64,000 nucleotides of DNA from Mycolicibacterium duvalii. GTDB taxonomy: Bacteria; Actinomycetota; Actinomycetes; Mycobacteriales; Mycobacteriaceae. Below the pieces are notes generated by a model. That model did no database searches. It was not told where the DNA came from and saw only the letters and a list, made by a program, of their open reading frames with translations. Positions 35,518-42,932 of this stretch are shown here, piece after piece (within the stretch, counting starts at the first letter, position 1; each line of letters opens with the position of its first letter). A program made the position numbers and the translations under genes. The stretch is from contig NZ_AP022563.1 in the NCBI RefSeq assembly GCF_010726645.1, positions 4,712,001 through 4,776,000 of the forward strand, given 5' to 3'.

Positions 35518-36053
35518 CGCTGGCGCCGGACCGCCCATGCAGCGCCGAGGGTGATCACCACCGCGCCCGCCGCCAGGAAAGGCCACACCGGGAGCCCGTC
35601 ACCGGAGGCGTCGTCGACCGGGGGAGCGTCCGGAGGCGGCGGTGCCGCCGTCGCCGAACCGGGTGCGTCAGCGTTGGCCCGGAATGACCACGACCCATTG
35701 ACGACGTGGCCGTCGGCGGAGGTGGCGCGATAGTTGACCGTGTACTCGCCGGCCGGGGCGCCGGCCCGGATCCCGACGCTGATCACGGTGTCGTCGACCC
35801 GGGGTTCCCCGTCGCCCCACTGCGCGCCGTCTGGGCCGACCACGGTCATCGCCGCGAACTGCGGCTGCATGGTCTCGCTGAACGTCGCGCTGACGCGTGC
35901 CGGCGGCCGTGCCACCTCGGCGTCCGCGGCCGGGTCGGTGCCGACCAGCGCGGCGTGCGCCCACGCGGGTCCGGCGGTGGCGCCGGCGGTGACCAGCAGC
36001 ACGGCCGCCGCCAGCGCGGCGAGCAGGAAGCGTGGTGCTGCCACCGTGCTCAT
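35514..36053 (-). CDS. copC: CopC-domain copper-binding protein, membrane-anchored
   Basis: A 179-residue exported protein. A signal peptide ends at AWA, leaving mature His33 at the N-terminus, the expected Cu(II) ligand, and SADGHVVNGSWSF supplies the other Asp/His ligands. No Met-rich Cu(I) loop is visible. A Pro-rich linker is followed by a membrane helix (VWPFLAAGAVVITLGAAWAV) and a basic tail. It is translationally coupled to copD and to the upstream gene (ATGA overlaps). Confidence 0.87.
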   Translation of the reverse strand: MSTVAAPRFLLAALAAAVLLVTAGATAGPAWAHAALVGTDPAADAEVARPPARVSATFSETMQPQFAAMTVVGPDGAQWGDGEPRVDDTVISVGIRAGAPAGEYTVNYRATSADGHVVNGSWSFRANADAPGSATAAPPPPDAPPVDDASGDGLPVWPFLAAGAVVITLGAAWAVRRQR

Positions 36054-36706
36054 GACACTCCGAGCCGCGCCATCAGGTCGGCGTCGATTCCGTCGAGCTG
36101 TTCGGCGATCGCGGCGTGGGCGGCGCGGCGGCGGGCCGATGGCATGTTCTCGGCGGCGGTGACGGCAGCGGCGAGCTCGCCAAGCCGTTCGGTGACCGCG
36201 GCGACGAATTGACGGGTCTCGCTGTCTTTGGGCTTCTTCTCGGTCAGCACCTGCAGCGACTGCTCGGCACCGGCGATCCGCGCCGACAATCCGGCACCGT
36301 GCCCGGAGAACTGCCCGAGCTGACTGAGCGGGATGCCCAGCTTGTCGGCACGACGCTCGTCGACCAGCCCGCGCGCGGCGATCGAGGCCCGGTACACCAG
36401 CGGTACCGCCACCGGGGCCAGGAGTCGGGTCACCGTCAGCGTGCGGCGGATGCGGCTGGGGGAGAGCAACTTCCCCTCTTGAGCGGCCTTGAGCTGGGTC
36501 TGTGCCACCCGCAGTGCGGCGCGGTCACTGTCGCGCTGGGCTTTCAACTGCGCTGCCAGCGCCCGCGACTGGGCCTTCTGTTCGGCCTTGAACCGACGTG
36601 CGTCGTTCTTGGCCGACAGCCGGGCCTCGAGCTTGGCCTTGGCCTTGAGCGCGCGAGCTTCGGCCTTGCGGGTAGCGCGGGACTTGCGTCGCTTGAACAG
36701 ACCCAT
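36050..36706 (-). CDS. Lys/Ala-rich coiled-coil protein (Rv3850-type)
   Basis: A 218-residue protein, the same length as Rv3850. The first ~85 residues are highly basic helix (MGLFKRRKSRATRKAEARA and repeats of K/A/R/E), which should form a coiled coil; RLLAPVAVPLVYRASIAARG near residue 95 is the one hydrophobic stretch and could associate with membrane. The C-terminal half is helical. No enzymatic motif. It is first in a transcript with copC and copD by 4-base overlaps, so a link to copper or to the nucleoid protein hns is possible. Confidence 0.75.
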   Translation of the reverse strand: MGLFKRRKSRATRKAEARALKAKAKLEARLSAKNDARRFKAEQKAQSRALAAQLKAQRDSDRAALRVAQTQLKAAQEGKLLSPSRIRRTLTVTRLLAPVAVPLVYRASIAARGLVDERRADKLGIPLSQLGQFSGHGAGLSARIAGAEQSLQVLTEKKPKDSETRQFVAAVTERLGELAAAVTAAENMPSARRRAAHAAIAEQLDGIDADLMARLGVS

Positions 36707-36906
36707 CCCTACAGCCTCCCGGTTGGTTCGTCGGTGTCCCCGCCCATGATCCGGGGGACGCCGCCAACAGTATCGTTCGTCGCCCGGACCGGATGCGCTC
36801 GTCCCCGGCCCCGGGCCTGAATCGACCTTCCCTGCGCAAAACGGCCTGTGCGAGAATCGTCGGACAACCGCTGTGTAGGGCCCTATCCCGGAAGGGCGGT
36901 GAGGAC

Positions 36907-37713
36907 GTGGCTTCGCGAGCGCGCTTCACTGCGGCGGCCCTGCTGGCAGCGGGCACCCTCTCCGGGCTGACCGGAGGCACCGCCGGCGCCGACCCGCAGC
37001 CGGGAACCGACCGCGCCACCGGCAGCGACACCGCGGATACGGTGTCCGAACGTCGAAGCGCCGCCCGGGCCGAGAAACCGACCGGCGACCAACCCCGTCG
37101 GCCGCGCTGCAAACGCCGGGACCCGGAATGCGGTGGGCTCGGCACCCCACCTGCGCCCGAGGCGCCGCCGTCGTCGGACAGCAATGACGGCGGCGGTCTG
37201 CCCGGCGTGCTGCCCGGTCGACCTGCCCCGCTGCCCGAGATGCCGCGGATCCCGCCGCCCCTCGGCGAGCCGCAGGTCCCGGACCTCATCGACACCGTCC
37301 CCGGGGTCGGTCTGCCGCTGAATTCCCCCGTCGGAGCCCCGATCAGCGTGCCGGTGCTGCCTGTCCCCGCGCTGGCCGCGCCCCGTCCCGCGGCGCCGGC
37401 GGGGCCGGGCCCGCGGCCCCAGGCGCCGCCGCCCCGGCAGAGCGCCGGCGACCCGCGACCCGCGCGCGCCCCGGAACCCGCCACGGCACCGGGCGCCACC
37501 CCGGCCGCGGGACCGGTGTCCGGGCCGCCGTCGTTTCGCGTGGGTTATCCCGACTATCTGCGCGGCGCCGGGTTGCCGCAGATCGCGGCGATCGCGCTGC
37601 CCGGCCTGGCCGGGATACTGGTGCTCACCGGGGCAGGCGGACTGCTCGGATACCGCCAGGCCAAAGCGGGACGCGTGATCGCCGTCCGCGGCGCCACGCG
37701 TTTCATGAACTGA
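36907..37713 (+). CDS. Proline-rich exported protein with C-terminal membrane helix
   Basis: A 268-residue protein. The signal peptide is at residues 1-27 (ALLAAGTLSGLTGGTAGA then DP). A basic segment with one Cys pair (PRCKRRDPEC) follows, then about 130 residues of Pro/Gly/Ala-rich sequence, and a C-terminal helix (IAAIALPGLAGILVLTGAGG) with a basic tail, so it is probably a cell-envelope protein with an extracytoplasmic stalk. GTG 36907 is preceded by GAGG. Function unknown. Divergent from the Rv3850-type gene. Confidence 0.75.
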   Translation: MASRARFTAAALLAAGTLSGLTGGTAGADPQPGTDRATGSDTADTVSERRSAARAEKPTGDQPRRPRCKRRDPECGGLGTPPAPEAPPSSDSNDGGGLPGVLPGRPAPLPEMPRIPPPLGEPQVPDLIDTVPGVGLPLNSPVGAPISVPVLPVPALAAPRPAAPAGPGPRPQAPPPRQSAGDPRPARAPEPATAPGATPAAGPVSGPPSFRVGYPDYLRGAGLPQIAAIALPGLAGILVLTGAGGLLGYRQAKAGRVIAVRGATRFMN

Positions 37714-37772
37714 CCAAACCGCGCACCGGCGAGCGGTGAGCGGCGCATAGTGGACCCGAGGAAGGGGGTTTG

Positions 37773-38264
37773 ATGCCTGCGAGCCGACGCGTCACCCGCG
37801 CGGTCAGCGAGGTACTGGATCTGGCCCCGCGGCACGGCGAGATCACGTTGCCACGGCTGGTGCAGGCGGTCAGCGAGGACCGTGGCCGACCGATCGAACT
37901 CACCACCGCAGAACTCCCGGCCGGGGTCTGCGGGCAATGGCGGCAGTACAACGACCACGACGTGTTCCTGATCCAGGAGGGACTGCCCGCCTGGGACCGC
38001 ACGCTGGCCCACGAGCTGGGTCATCTGGTGCTCGGGCACGAGGGCATCCCGGTGGCGCAGGCCGCGCGGGAGAGCACCGAACTCGCCACCTCCGACCTGA
38101 TCGGTTACATGCTCAATCAGCGCACGGGGTGCATGGGTCCCAACGGTGAGGACCTCGAGCAGGAAGCCGAGGACTTCGCGGCGCTGCTGATCTTCCGGCT
38201 GGGACGGTTGCCGTCGGATCGGGCGTCGATCGTGCAAGTGCGCCTCGGAGAGGCATTTGGTTGA
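37773..38264 (+). CDS. ImmA/IrrE-family metallopeptidase
   Basis: A 163-residue zinc protease-like protein. The motif LAHELGHLVLGHEG (HExxH near residue 80) is intact, and the later EQEAEDFAALLIF provides the downstream Glu typical of the family. ImmA/IrrE proteins cleave XRE-family repressors. GGAAGGGGG lies just before ATG 37773. Its stop overlaps the TTG start of the following membrane protein (TTGA), and the XRE-fold espR gene lies beyond in the opposite orientation. Confidence 0.88.
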   Translation: MPASRRVTRAVSEVLDLAPRHGEITLPRLVQAVSEDRGRPIELTTAELPAGVCGQWRQYNDHDVFLIQEGLPAWDRTLAHELGHLVLGHEGIPVAQAARESTELATSDLIGYMLNQRTGCMGPNGEDLEQEAEDFAALLIFRLGRLPSDRASIVQVRLGEAFG

Positions 38265-39469
38265 TCGTCTGGGTCATCGCCGGACTCCTCGGGCTGGCCA
38301 CCGGCCTGCGCATCGGGTGGGCACTGGTGAACAAGCAGTCCGTGGTCAGTACCGCGATGATTCTGGCGCTGGGCAGCCTCGGCGCGGTGGCGGCCCTGAA
38401 CTGGCAGCCCTTGACGCTGCTCGTCGACACCGCCCTGGGGTGGCCCAACATCTCGATGGGCCTGAGCCAGGTGGCGCTGATCGGGTGTGCGGCGGGCAGC
38501 TGCGTCATGATCACCACCGTGGCGTCGGTGCGCAGCCCGGCAGCCGCGCGCAAGATCGCGATCGTGCAGTACAGCGTCGCCGCCGTCATCGCGACGGCCA
38601 GCCTGGCCGCGTTCCTGTCGGCCGGTCGGCAGGCCGAGATGTCGCCGCAGGAGTACCTGCGGCACAACGTCGGGGCCGACGCGATCTCGGTGTCGTGGCT
38701 GCTGCCGCTGCTCTATGTCCTGTTGGCGCTGAGCCTGGTGGTGTGGGCCGGGCTGCGGCACTCGAACCGGTCACGCCGCGGCCGGGCGCTGTTCGTCTTC
38801 ACCATCGGCATCGTGCTGATCGCGCTGGCGCTGGCGTTCTTCCTGCTGCGTGCCGTGGGTACCGGTGCCACGATGCTCGGTATCGCGATGCTCATCGTCG
38901 CTGCGGGATCACTGCTGCCGAGCCTGGAGGACTGGTTCGGGGCCCGACGGGAGCTGCGCGCGATCGCGCCGCTGCTCGACGAACTGGGCCGTCGGCATCC
39001 CGACGTCGGCATCGGGGTGCGCCCGCGCGGACCCCTGGTCTTCCGGGTGGCCGAACGGATGTCGTTGATCTCCGACGCGCTCTACCTGGAGGCCACCGCC
39101 GCGGCGGGAGCCCGCCGGCTGGACCACGACGTCGCCGATACCGATGAGGACGCCCCGTCGGCCGCCGCTGCCCCCGAAGACGCCGGGGAGTCGGCCGGGC
39201 GCCCCGAGCCCGACGTATCCGACGAGCCCGACGTGTCGGCCCGCGACCAGGCCGCAACGGTCGCCGGGTGGATACATCAGGGCCGCTCCGGCGACGACGC
39301 CGCACGGCACCGCGGTTTCCCCGGTCTGGCGTGGTTGCGTCAGCCGTCCGACTACTCCGACCGCGAGTGGATTCTCGAGATCGCCCGCCAGTACCGGGCG
39401 ATCGACCGCGGAAAAGGTCAGCCGGCCCCGCCGGTGCGGAAGCGTTCGCCGTTACCGCAGCGCGGTTGA
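38261..39469 (+). CDS. DUF6545/MAB_1171c-like membrane protein
   Basis: A 402-residue protein: seven or so N-terminal hydrophobic helices to about residue 225 (ending GTGATMLGIAMLIVAAGSL), then a cytoplasmic domain beginning LEDWFGARRELRAIAPLLDE, as in actinobacterial MAB_1171c-like proteins that often accompany ImmA/IrrE and XRE genes. The acidic linker (PEDAGESAGRPEPDV) is low complexity. The TTG start is coupled to the protease gene. Role unknown; a membrane sensor that controls the protease is a reasonable but untested idea. Confidence 0.75.
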   Translation: MIVWVIAGLLGLATGLRIGWALVNKQSVVSTAMILALGSLGAVAALNWQPLTLLVDTALGWPNISMGLSQVALIGCAAGSCVMITTVASVRSPAAARKIAIVQYSVAAVIATASLAAFLSAGRQAEMSPQEYLRHNVGADAISVSWLLPLLYVLLALSLVVWAGLRHSNRSRRGRALFVFTIGIVLIALALAFFLLRAVGTGATMLGIAMLIVAAGSLLPSLEDWFGARRELRAIAPLLDELGRRHPDVGIGVRPRGPLVFRVAERMSLISDALYLEATAAAGARRLDHDVADTDEDAPSAAAAPEDAGESAGRPEPDVSDEPDVSARDQAATVAGWIHQGRSGDDAARHRGFPGLAWLRQPSDYSDREWILEIARQYRAIDRGKGQPAPPVRKRSPLPQRG

Positions 39470-39475
39470 CCCGAG

Positions 39476-39871
39476 CTAATCGAGGTTCTCGCGCCGACGC
39501 AGCTCGTCGACCTTCTGGACGATGTCCTGCTTGGCTTCGGCGGACAACCCGACGGTGCGCGCGGCAATCCGCCGGACCCCTTCGTCGCGCATGCCCGCCA
39601 GCAGGGTCAGCTCCTTGTCGAGCTTCTCGTAGTACTCGTCGTCAGTGAAGTACGCCGGTTTGATGCGGAAGAAGTTGGCAAGCGCAGCCATTGTCGCCAT
39701 CGACGGGTTGGTGCGGTTGCCGGATCGCAGCTGCGACAGGTACGGCGCGGACATCGTCACGCCCTCGGCCTTCAGTGCAGCGATCACTTCGGCGGAGGTG
39801 TGCGGACCACGTCCGGGCGGGTAGACGGTGTCGAACAGGCGGTTCAAGCGAGCGGCAAACGTATTGCTCAT
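39476..39871 (-). CDS. espR: XRE-type nucleoid regulator EspR
   Basis: A 131-residue homolog of EspR (132 in M. tuberculosis), nearly identical in the N-terminal HTH: HTSAEVIAALKAEGVTMSAP followed by YLSQLRSGNRTNPS. The C-terminal dimerisation helices are AYFTDDEYYEKLDKEL and GLSAEAKQDIVQKVDELRR. EspR binds widely over the chromosome and activates the ESX-1 espACD operon. It converges with the DUF6545-like gene, 6 bases apart. Confidence 0.95.
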   Translation of the reverse strand: MSNTFAARLNRLFDTVYPPGRGPHTSAEVIAALKAEGVTMSAPYLSQLRSGNRTNPSMATMAALANFFRIKPAYFTDDEYYEKLDKELTLLAGMRDEGVRRIAARTVGLSAEAKQDIVQKVDELRRRENLD

Positions 39872-40290
39872 CGGGGCGACCTCCAGGTGAAGCTGAGCGG
39901 GTGCTAGGGGCGGCGTATTTGCTGATTATGGTAGCGACAGTTAGGTCGACAACCAAGTGCAAACGGTGGAATTGTTCCTCCGGTCTGTACGTGGCGACGC
40001 CGCTGTGTTGTCGACGACGTCGATATGCGCATCTCACAGTTTCGATACGAGGTGCAGCTAGGCAAATAATAACGGCTGGGCAGACGGGACTGTTGCGCCA
40101 GTTGAGCGGCCCGGACCGAGCTGGGGCCGGCGGTTCACCCGGCAATGCCAGGTAACGACGGAAGCGGCTGCCTTAAAATTTGCTGAGAGAAGGTCGCGCC
40201 CCTCCCCGCACGCCCCCCTCGGACAGGCTCCACGCCATGTCGCGCGGCAAACTCCCAGCCTGGGCAGGTAATCGGGGGTGGAGGAGACTG
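39872..40290. other. 419-bp intergenic region upstream of espR
   Basis: No gene is evident. A TTGTCG/CATAAT promoter candidate for espR is annotated separately. The rest is moderately AT-rich (40060-40075, CAAATAATAACG) and contains GTCGACAACC/TTGTCGACGACG, a half-palindromic pair around 39946-40020. M. tuberculosis espR has a long regulated upstream region bound by PhoP; I cannot identify PhoP sites here. Confidence 0.5.
39925..39952 (-). promoter_or_regulatory. Putative espR promoter
   Basis: On the minus strand, -35 TTGTCG (39952-39947), a 16-bp spacer, and -10 CATAAT (39930-39925). The predicted start would leave a leader of about 47 bases. Confidence 0.4.
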
Positions 40291-41007
40291 TCAGTAGCCA
40301 GTGGCGGACCGACAGGTGTCAGTTCGGTCACGCACCGGTGACAGATTGCGTCGGTGGCGGCGCCAGACGACAACCGCGATCACGAGCGCCGTCAGCGCCG
40401 TCGCGCCGGTGACGCCCAACGCCACCCAGCGCATGCCCAGTGCGCCGTCGAAGAGCAGGAACAAACCGAACAGCAGAAACAGCACGCTGGCCAGCGCGTG
40501 CAGAAAGCGCTCGGGCAGGCGCTTGTGCAGCAGCGCCCCGACGGCGATGGCCACCCCGTCGGCGATCACCATGCCGATCGTGGCGCCGATCCAGACTCCC
40601 AGCCAGTTGCGGTCACTGGCCAGGGCGACAGTGGCCAGCATCGTCTTGTCGCCGAGCTCGGCGAGCACGAACGACGAGACGATCGCGACGACGACGAAGC
40701 GGGGCTCGGCGATGCGGGGCTCCTCGTCGGAGTCGCCGTCATCGCGCCCTTCTCGCCACGTCCACACCGCGAAGAGCAGAAACGCGATGGCGGCCGCGAA
40801 CGCGATGGGACGCTGCGGCAGCGTCAGGCCCAGGAAATGCCCGATGGCCACCGACAGTCCGTGTACCAGCATGGCCGCGATGCCCACTCCCGAGAGCACC
40901 ACCCACCAGCGATGCCGCAACGAGTACGTCATCGCGATCAACTGGGATTTGTCGCCGAGCTCGGCGAAGAACACCACCACCAGGCTGACGAGAACTGCAG
41001 GAAGCAC
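40291..41007 (-). CDS. TMEM165/GDT1-family manganese exporter
   Basis: A 238-residue inner-membrane protein with two homologous halves, each bearing the ExGDK signature (AELGDKSQLIAM and AELGDKTMLATV) that forms the cation path. Family members export Mn2+ or Ca2+/Mn2+. GTG 41007 is preferred over GTG 41025 because AAAGG lies 8 bases before it. A yybP-ykoY Mn2+ riboswitch lies immediately upstream, which strongly supports Mn as the substrate. Confidence 0.9.
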   Translation of the reverse strand: MLPAVLVSLVVVFFAELGDKSQLIAMTYSLRHRWWVVLSGVGIAAMLVHGLSVAIGHFLGLTLPQRPIAFAAAIAFLLFAVWTWREGRDDGDSDEEPRIAEPRFVVVAIVSSFVLAELGDKTMLATVALASDRNWLGVWIGATIGMVIADGVAIAVGALLHKRLPERFLHALASVLFLLFGLFLLFDGALGMRWVALGVTGATALTALVIAVVVWRRHRRNLSPVRDRTDTCRSATGY

Positions 41008-41031
41008 GGCAGGACCTTTCGACACGCCGCC

Positions 41032-41051
41032 GACAGGACCGCGGTCCTGTC
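41032..41051 (-). promoter_or_regulatory. Perfect hairpin between riboswitch and start codon
   Basis: GACAGGACCGCGGTCCTGTC is a 20-base perfect palindrome located between the riboswitch core and the ribosome-binding site (AAAGG at about 41015-41019). Without a U tract it is more likely part of a translational or Rho-dependent expression platform than an intrinsic terminator. Confidence 0.5.
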
Positions 41052-41054
41052 AGA

Positions 41055-41155
41055 CTTCGGTCGAAGGTCTCGCCCACCACGGTCTGTGGTTCGCCGGCCG
41101 GGCTTGCGCCAGTATGTCGACACGGCGATTGGCGGCTACTCCCCTTCGCTTACTT
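41055..41155 (-). ncRNA. yybP-ykoY manganese riboswitch
   Basis: On the transcript the two universally conserved loops are present in order: AAGGGGAGTAGC (41146-41135) and GGGCGAGACCTT (41075-41064). CGAAGG before the first and CCTTCG at the end of the second pair to close P1. This is the Mn2+-sensing yybP-ykoY aptamer, here before a TMEM165-type exporter, the usual target. Mn2+ should switch the exporter on. Confidence 0.88.
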
Positions 41156-41160
41156 AACCG

Positions 41161-41190
41161 AGCCTAACCAGTGTCGGCCGAGAATGCCAG
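41161..41190 (-). promoter_or_regulatory. Putative promoter of the riboswitch transcript
   Basis: On the minus strand, CTGGCA (41190-41185), an 18-bp spacer and TAGGCT (41166-41161) form a plausible sigma-A promoter. It would start transcription near 41154, just before the riboswitch P1 stem. Confidence 0.4.
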
Positions 41191-41257
41191 TGGGCGAGCC
41201 GATTTCGGGTACCCGAACAACTGGTTCGGAGAGGCGAATCGAACACTTCGAATACCC

Positions 41258-41791
41258 TTATGCGGCAAGCAGCATCGCCAGGATCGCGGTGTCGGGGTGG
41301 CTGATCGGATCGACGCCGACACGGCTGACCATCGAGGTCACCGTGCCGTCGGCCTCGGCTTCCACCCACGCCGCACGGTGTTCCAGGCCCAGGTGGGGGA
41401 GTCCGGGAAGCAACACACATCCCGACGCCGCGCCGTTGCATTCGGGCAGCGACGGCGTGGTCTCCGACGGCGGATGCAACATCAGCAGTGCCGGGGGCTG
41501 GCACTCGGCGAAATGCCCGGGTGGCACGGCGGATTCGCCGACCACCGGACCCTCGGCGAGCACCAAGCCGACGGTTCCCGGTTCGGGGTCGTCGGGCAGC
41601 TCCTCCCGTGCACCGAAAATCGTTGTGGTGGAGAGCAACCCGGGCAGGGAGGCGACTCGCACCGCGACCATGAGCAACTGCGCCCATTCCTTGGTGGAAT
41701 CCGGCCACCGCCCCGACACCACGAAACCCTTCAGGGATCCACGCGAATGAAACGGGGCGATACCGATCGCCCGGCTGGACTCGAAATCCAC
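41258..41791 (-). CDS. Conserved mycobacterial protein (Rv3847-type)
   Basis: A 177-residue soluble protein, the same length as Rv3847 when started at GTG 41791 (GGGAGG 6 bases upstream). Notable sequence includes VDFESSRAIGIAPFHSRGSL and STKEWAQLLMVAVRVASLPG. I recognise no domain or catalytic motif. In M. tuberculosis it lies beside sodA; here its neighbour is the nickel SOD, so it keeps its place although the dismutase differs. A strong terminator separates it from sodN. Confidence 0.75.
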   Translation of the reverse strand: MDFESSRAIGIAPFHSRGSLKGFVVSGRWPDSTKEWAQLLMVAVRVASLPGLLSTTTIFGAREELPDDPEPGTVGLVLAEGPVVGESAVPPGHFAECQPPALLMLHPPSETTPSLPECNGAASGCVLLPGLPHLGLEHRAAWVEAEADGTVTSMVSRVGVDPISHPDTAILAMLLAA

Positions 41792-41895
41792 TTTCGCCTC
41801 CCGGCATTCTGTCCGCAATGCCCGACACGACTATGGGTCGATTTGCTCAGAATGCGGTAGGTGCCCGCTGGCACGCAAGTGGACATGACTGCTAA

Positions 41896-41937
41896 CGCAA
41901 CAAAACCCGGCTCGGTCTAGAGACCGAGCCGGGTTCG
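41896..41937 (-). terminator. Intrinsic terminator of sodN
   Basis: AACCCGGCTCGGTC (41904-41917) and GACCGAGCCGGGTT (41922-41935) make a 14-bp perfect stem with a TAGA loop. Read on the minus strand the stem is followed by TTTTGTT, so it should end the sodN transcript, which stops 24 bases earlier. Confidence 0.88.
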
Positions 41938-41958
41938 TCGAACGGCGGGGGAGAGGGC

Positions 41959-42381
41959 TCAGGATGGCGGGTAGACGCCCATCTGCTTGCCCTTATCGGT
42001 CTGCCAGAAGATGTCGGCGATCTGATCGATGGTCTTGAGAAGGTTCTCGGCGACCGCGGCGTCGAGCGACTTCTTGACGTCACCGGCGCCCTTGACACCC
42101 TCCCAGAACAACTGGTGCAGGTTCGGGAACTGCTCGAAGTGGTCCTTGGTGAAGAAGTCGGCCCACAGCACCATCAGATGGTGCTTGACCTCTTCGGCCT
42201 GGCGCTCCTTGATGATGATCGCGCGGGTCTTGAAGTGCTCGTCGTCGGAGTCGTGGTACTTCTGGATCGTCTTCAGGCAGGACAGCGCTTCGATCTTGGC
42301 CTGCGCGGGATCGTAGACACCGCAGAACAAATCGCAGTGGGCATGGGCGGGGGTCGCGTTGTTGAACAGTCGATGCAGCAT
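41959..42381 (-). CDS. sodN: Nickel superoxide dismutase
   Basis: A 140-residue NiSOD with a 14-residue propeptide (MLHRLFNNATPAHA) ending before the nickel hook. The mature N-terminus reads HCDLFCGVYDPAQA: His1, Cys2 and Cys6 are the Ni ligands and Tyr9 guards the channel, but position 5 is Phe, where NiSODs normally have a cis-Pro. The rest (FKTRAIIIKERQAEEVKHHL) is typical. Activity is expected but not certain given the altered hook. It is divergent from sodX with 22 bases between starts, and it occupies the place of sodA in M. tuberculosis. Confidence 0.9.
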   Translation of the reverse strand: MLHRLFNNATPAHAHCDLFCGVYDPAQAKIEALSCLKTIQKYHDSDDEHFKTRAIIIKERQAEEVKHHLMVLWADFFTKDHFEQFPNLHQLFWEGVKGAGDVKKSLDAAVAENLLKTIDQIADIFWQTDKGKQMGVYPPS

Positions 42382-42403
42382 GACCCCAACTTACCCTTAG
42401 CGT
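42382..42403. promoter_or_regulatory. 22-bp divergent sodN/sodX start region
   Basis: The two ATG codons are only 22 bases apart, with no room for ribosome-binding sites. TACCCT (42392-42397) lies 6 bases before the sodX ATG and TAAGTT (minus strand 42393-42388) 6 bases before the sodN ATG, the spacing expected for -10 elements of leaderless transcripts in both directions. Confidence 0.4.
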
Positions 42404-42790
42404 ATGCGTCGGCACCATGGGCTCCGGTCCTTGCGATGGCCCCTGTGGTCGCCACGCCGCTTCGTGGTCGTGGAGCACTCGATGGTGCCCTTGCTGCAAC
42501 CCGGCGACGGGTTGCTGGCAGTGCGTGCACGCGACGTCGAACCCGGTCAGGTGCGGGTGTTCGCAGACCCCCGGGACGGCGCGAGGTATCTGGTCAAGCG
42601 GGTCGGCGCGGTGCGGCGTGCCGGGGATTCAGCGACGTTCGAGGCCCGGTCGGACAACCCGGGGGCGCCGGGCGTCACCGACTCGCGGCATTTCGGCTGG
42701 GTGCCGGCCGCCGACTCGTATCGCGTGGTCTTGGCGGTGCGCGGCTGGCGGGTCCGCGTCGTGCGAACCCGACCGGTCAGAACAGGATGA
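42404..42790 (+). CDS. sodX: Nickel SOD maturation protease SodX
   Basis: A 128-residue S24/S26-type peptidase that removes the NiSOD propeptide to expose His1. VVEHSMVPLLQPGD holds the catalytic Ser and RYLVKRVGAV the general-base Lys, as in signal peptidase I. There is no transmembrane anchor, unlike signal peptidase, so it acts in the cytosol. ATG 42404. Divergent from sodN, and its 3' end overlaps the convergent 51-residue membrane protein by 14 bases. Confidence 0.9.
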   Translation: MRRHHGLRSLRWPLWSPRRFVVVEHSMVPLLQPGDGLLAVRARDVEPGQVRVFADPRDGARYLVKRVGAVRRAGDSATFEARSDNPGAPGVTDSRHFGWVPAADSYRVVLAVRGWRVRVVRTRPVRTG

Positions 42791-42932
42791 TCAGGGCCAG
42801 AATCCCCAGCAGCACCAGGGCGATCAGGCCGGCCCGCAGCAGTGCCATCAGCTGGCTGCGGGTGTAGGCGCGCGAGGACGATTGCCACTCCGAGGGCGGG
42901 AAAGCCGACCCCGAACCCATCGATGACGACAT
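42777..42932 (-). CDS. 51-residue membrane mini-protein
   Basis: ATG 42932 to TGA 42777 encodes a 51-residue protein with a Ser-rich N-terminus (MSSSMGSGSAFPPSEWQ) and a C-terminal hydrophobic helix (GLIALVLLGILALIILF) that reaches the end of the protein. AGGTGAGGAGC immediately upstream is an excellent ribosome-binding site, and the hydrophobicity is not expected of a shadow frame. It overlaps sodX by 14 bases at the 3' end. Function unknown; tail-anchored topology predicted. Confidence 0.72.
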   Translation of the reverse strand: MSSSMGSGSAFPPSEWQSSSRAYTRSQLMALLRAGLIALVLLGILALIILF

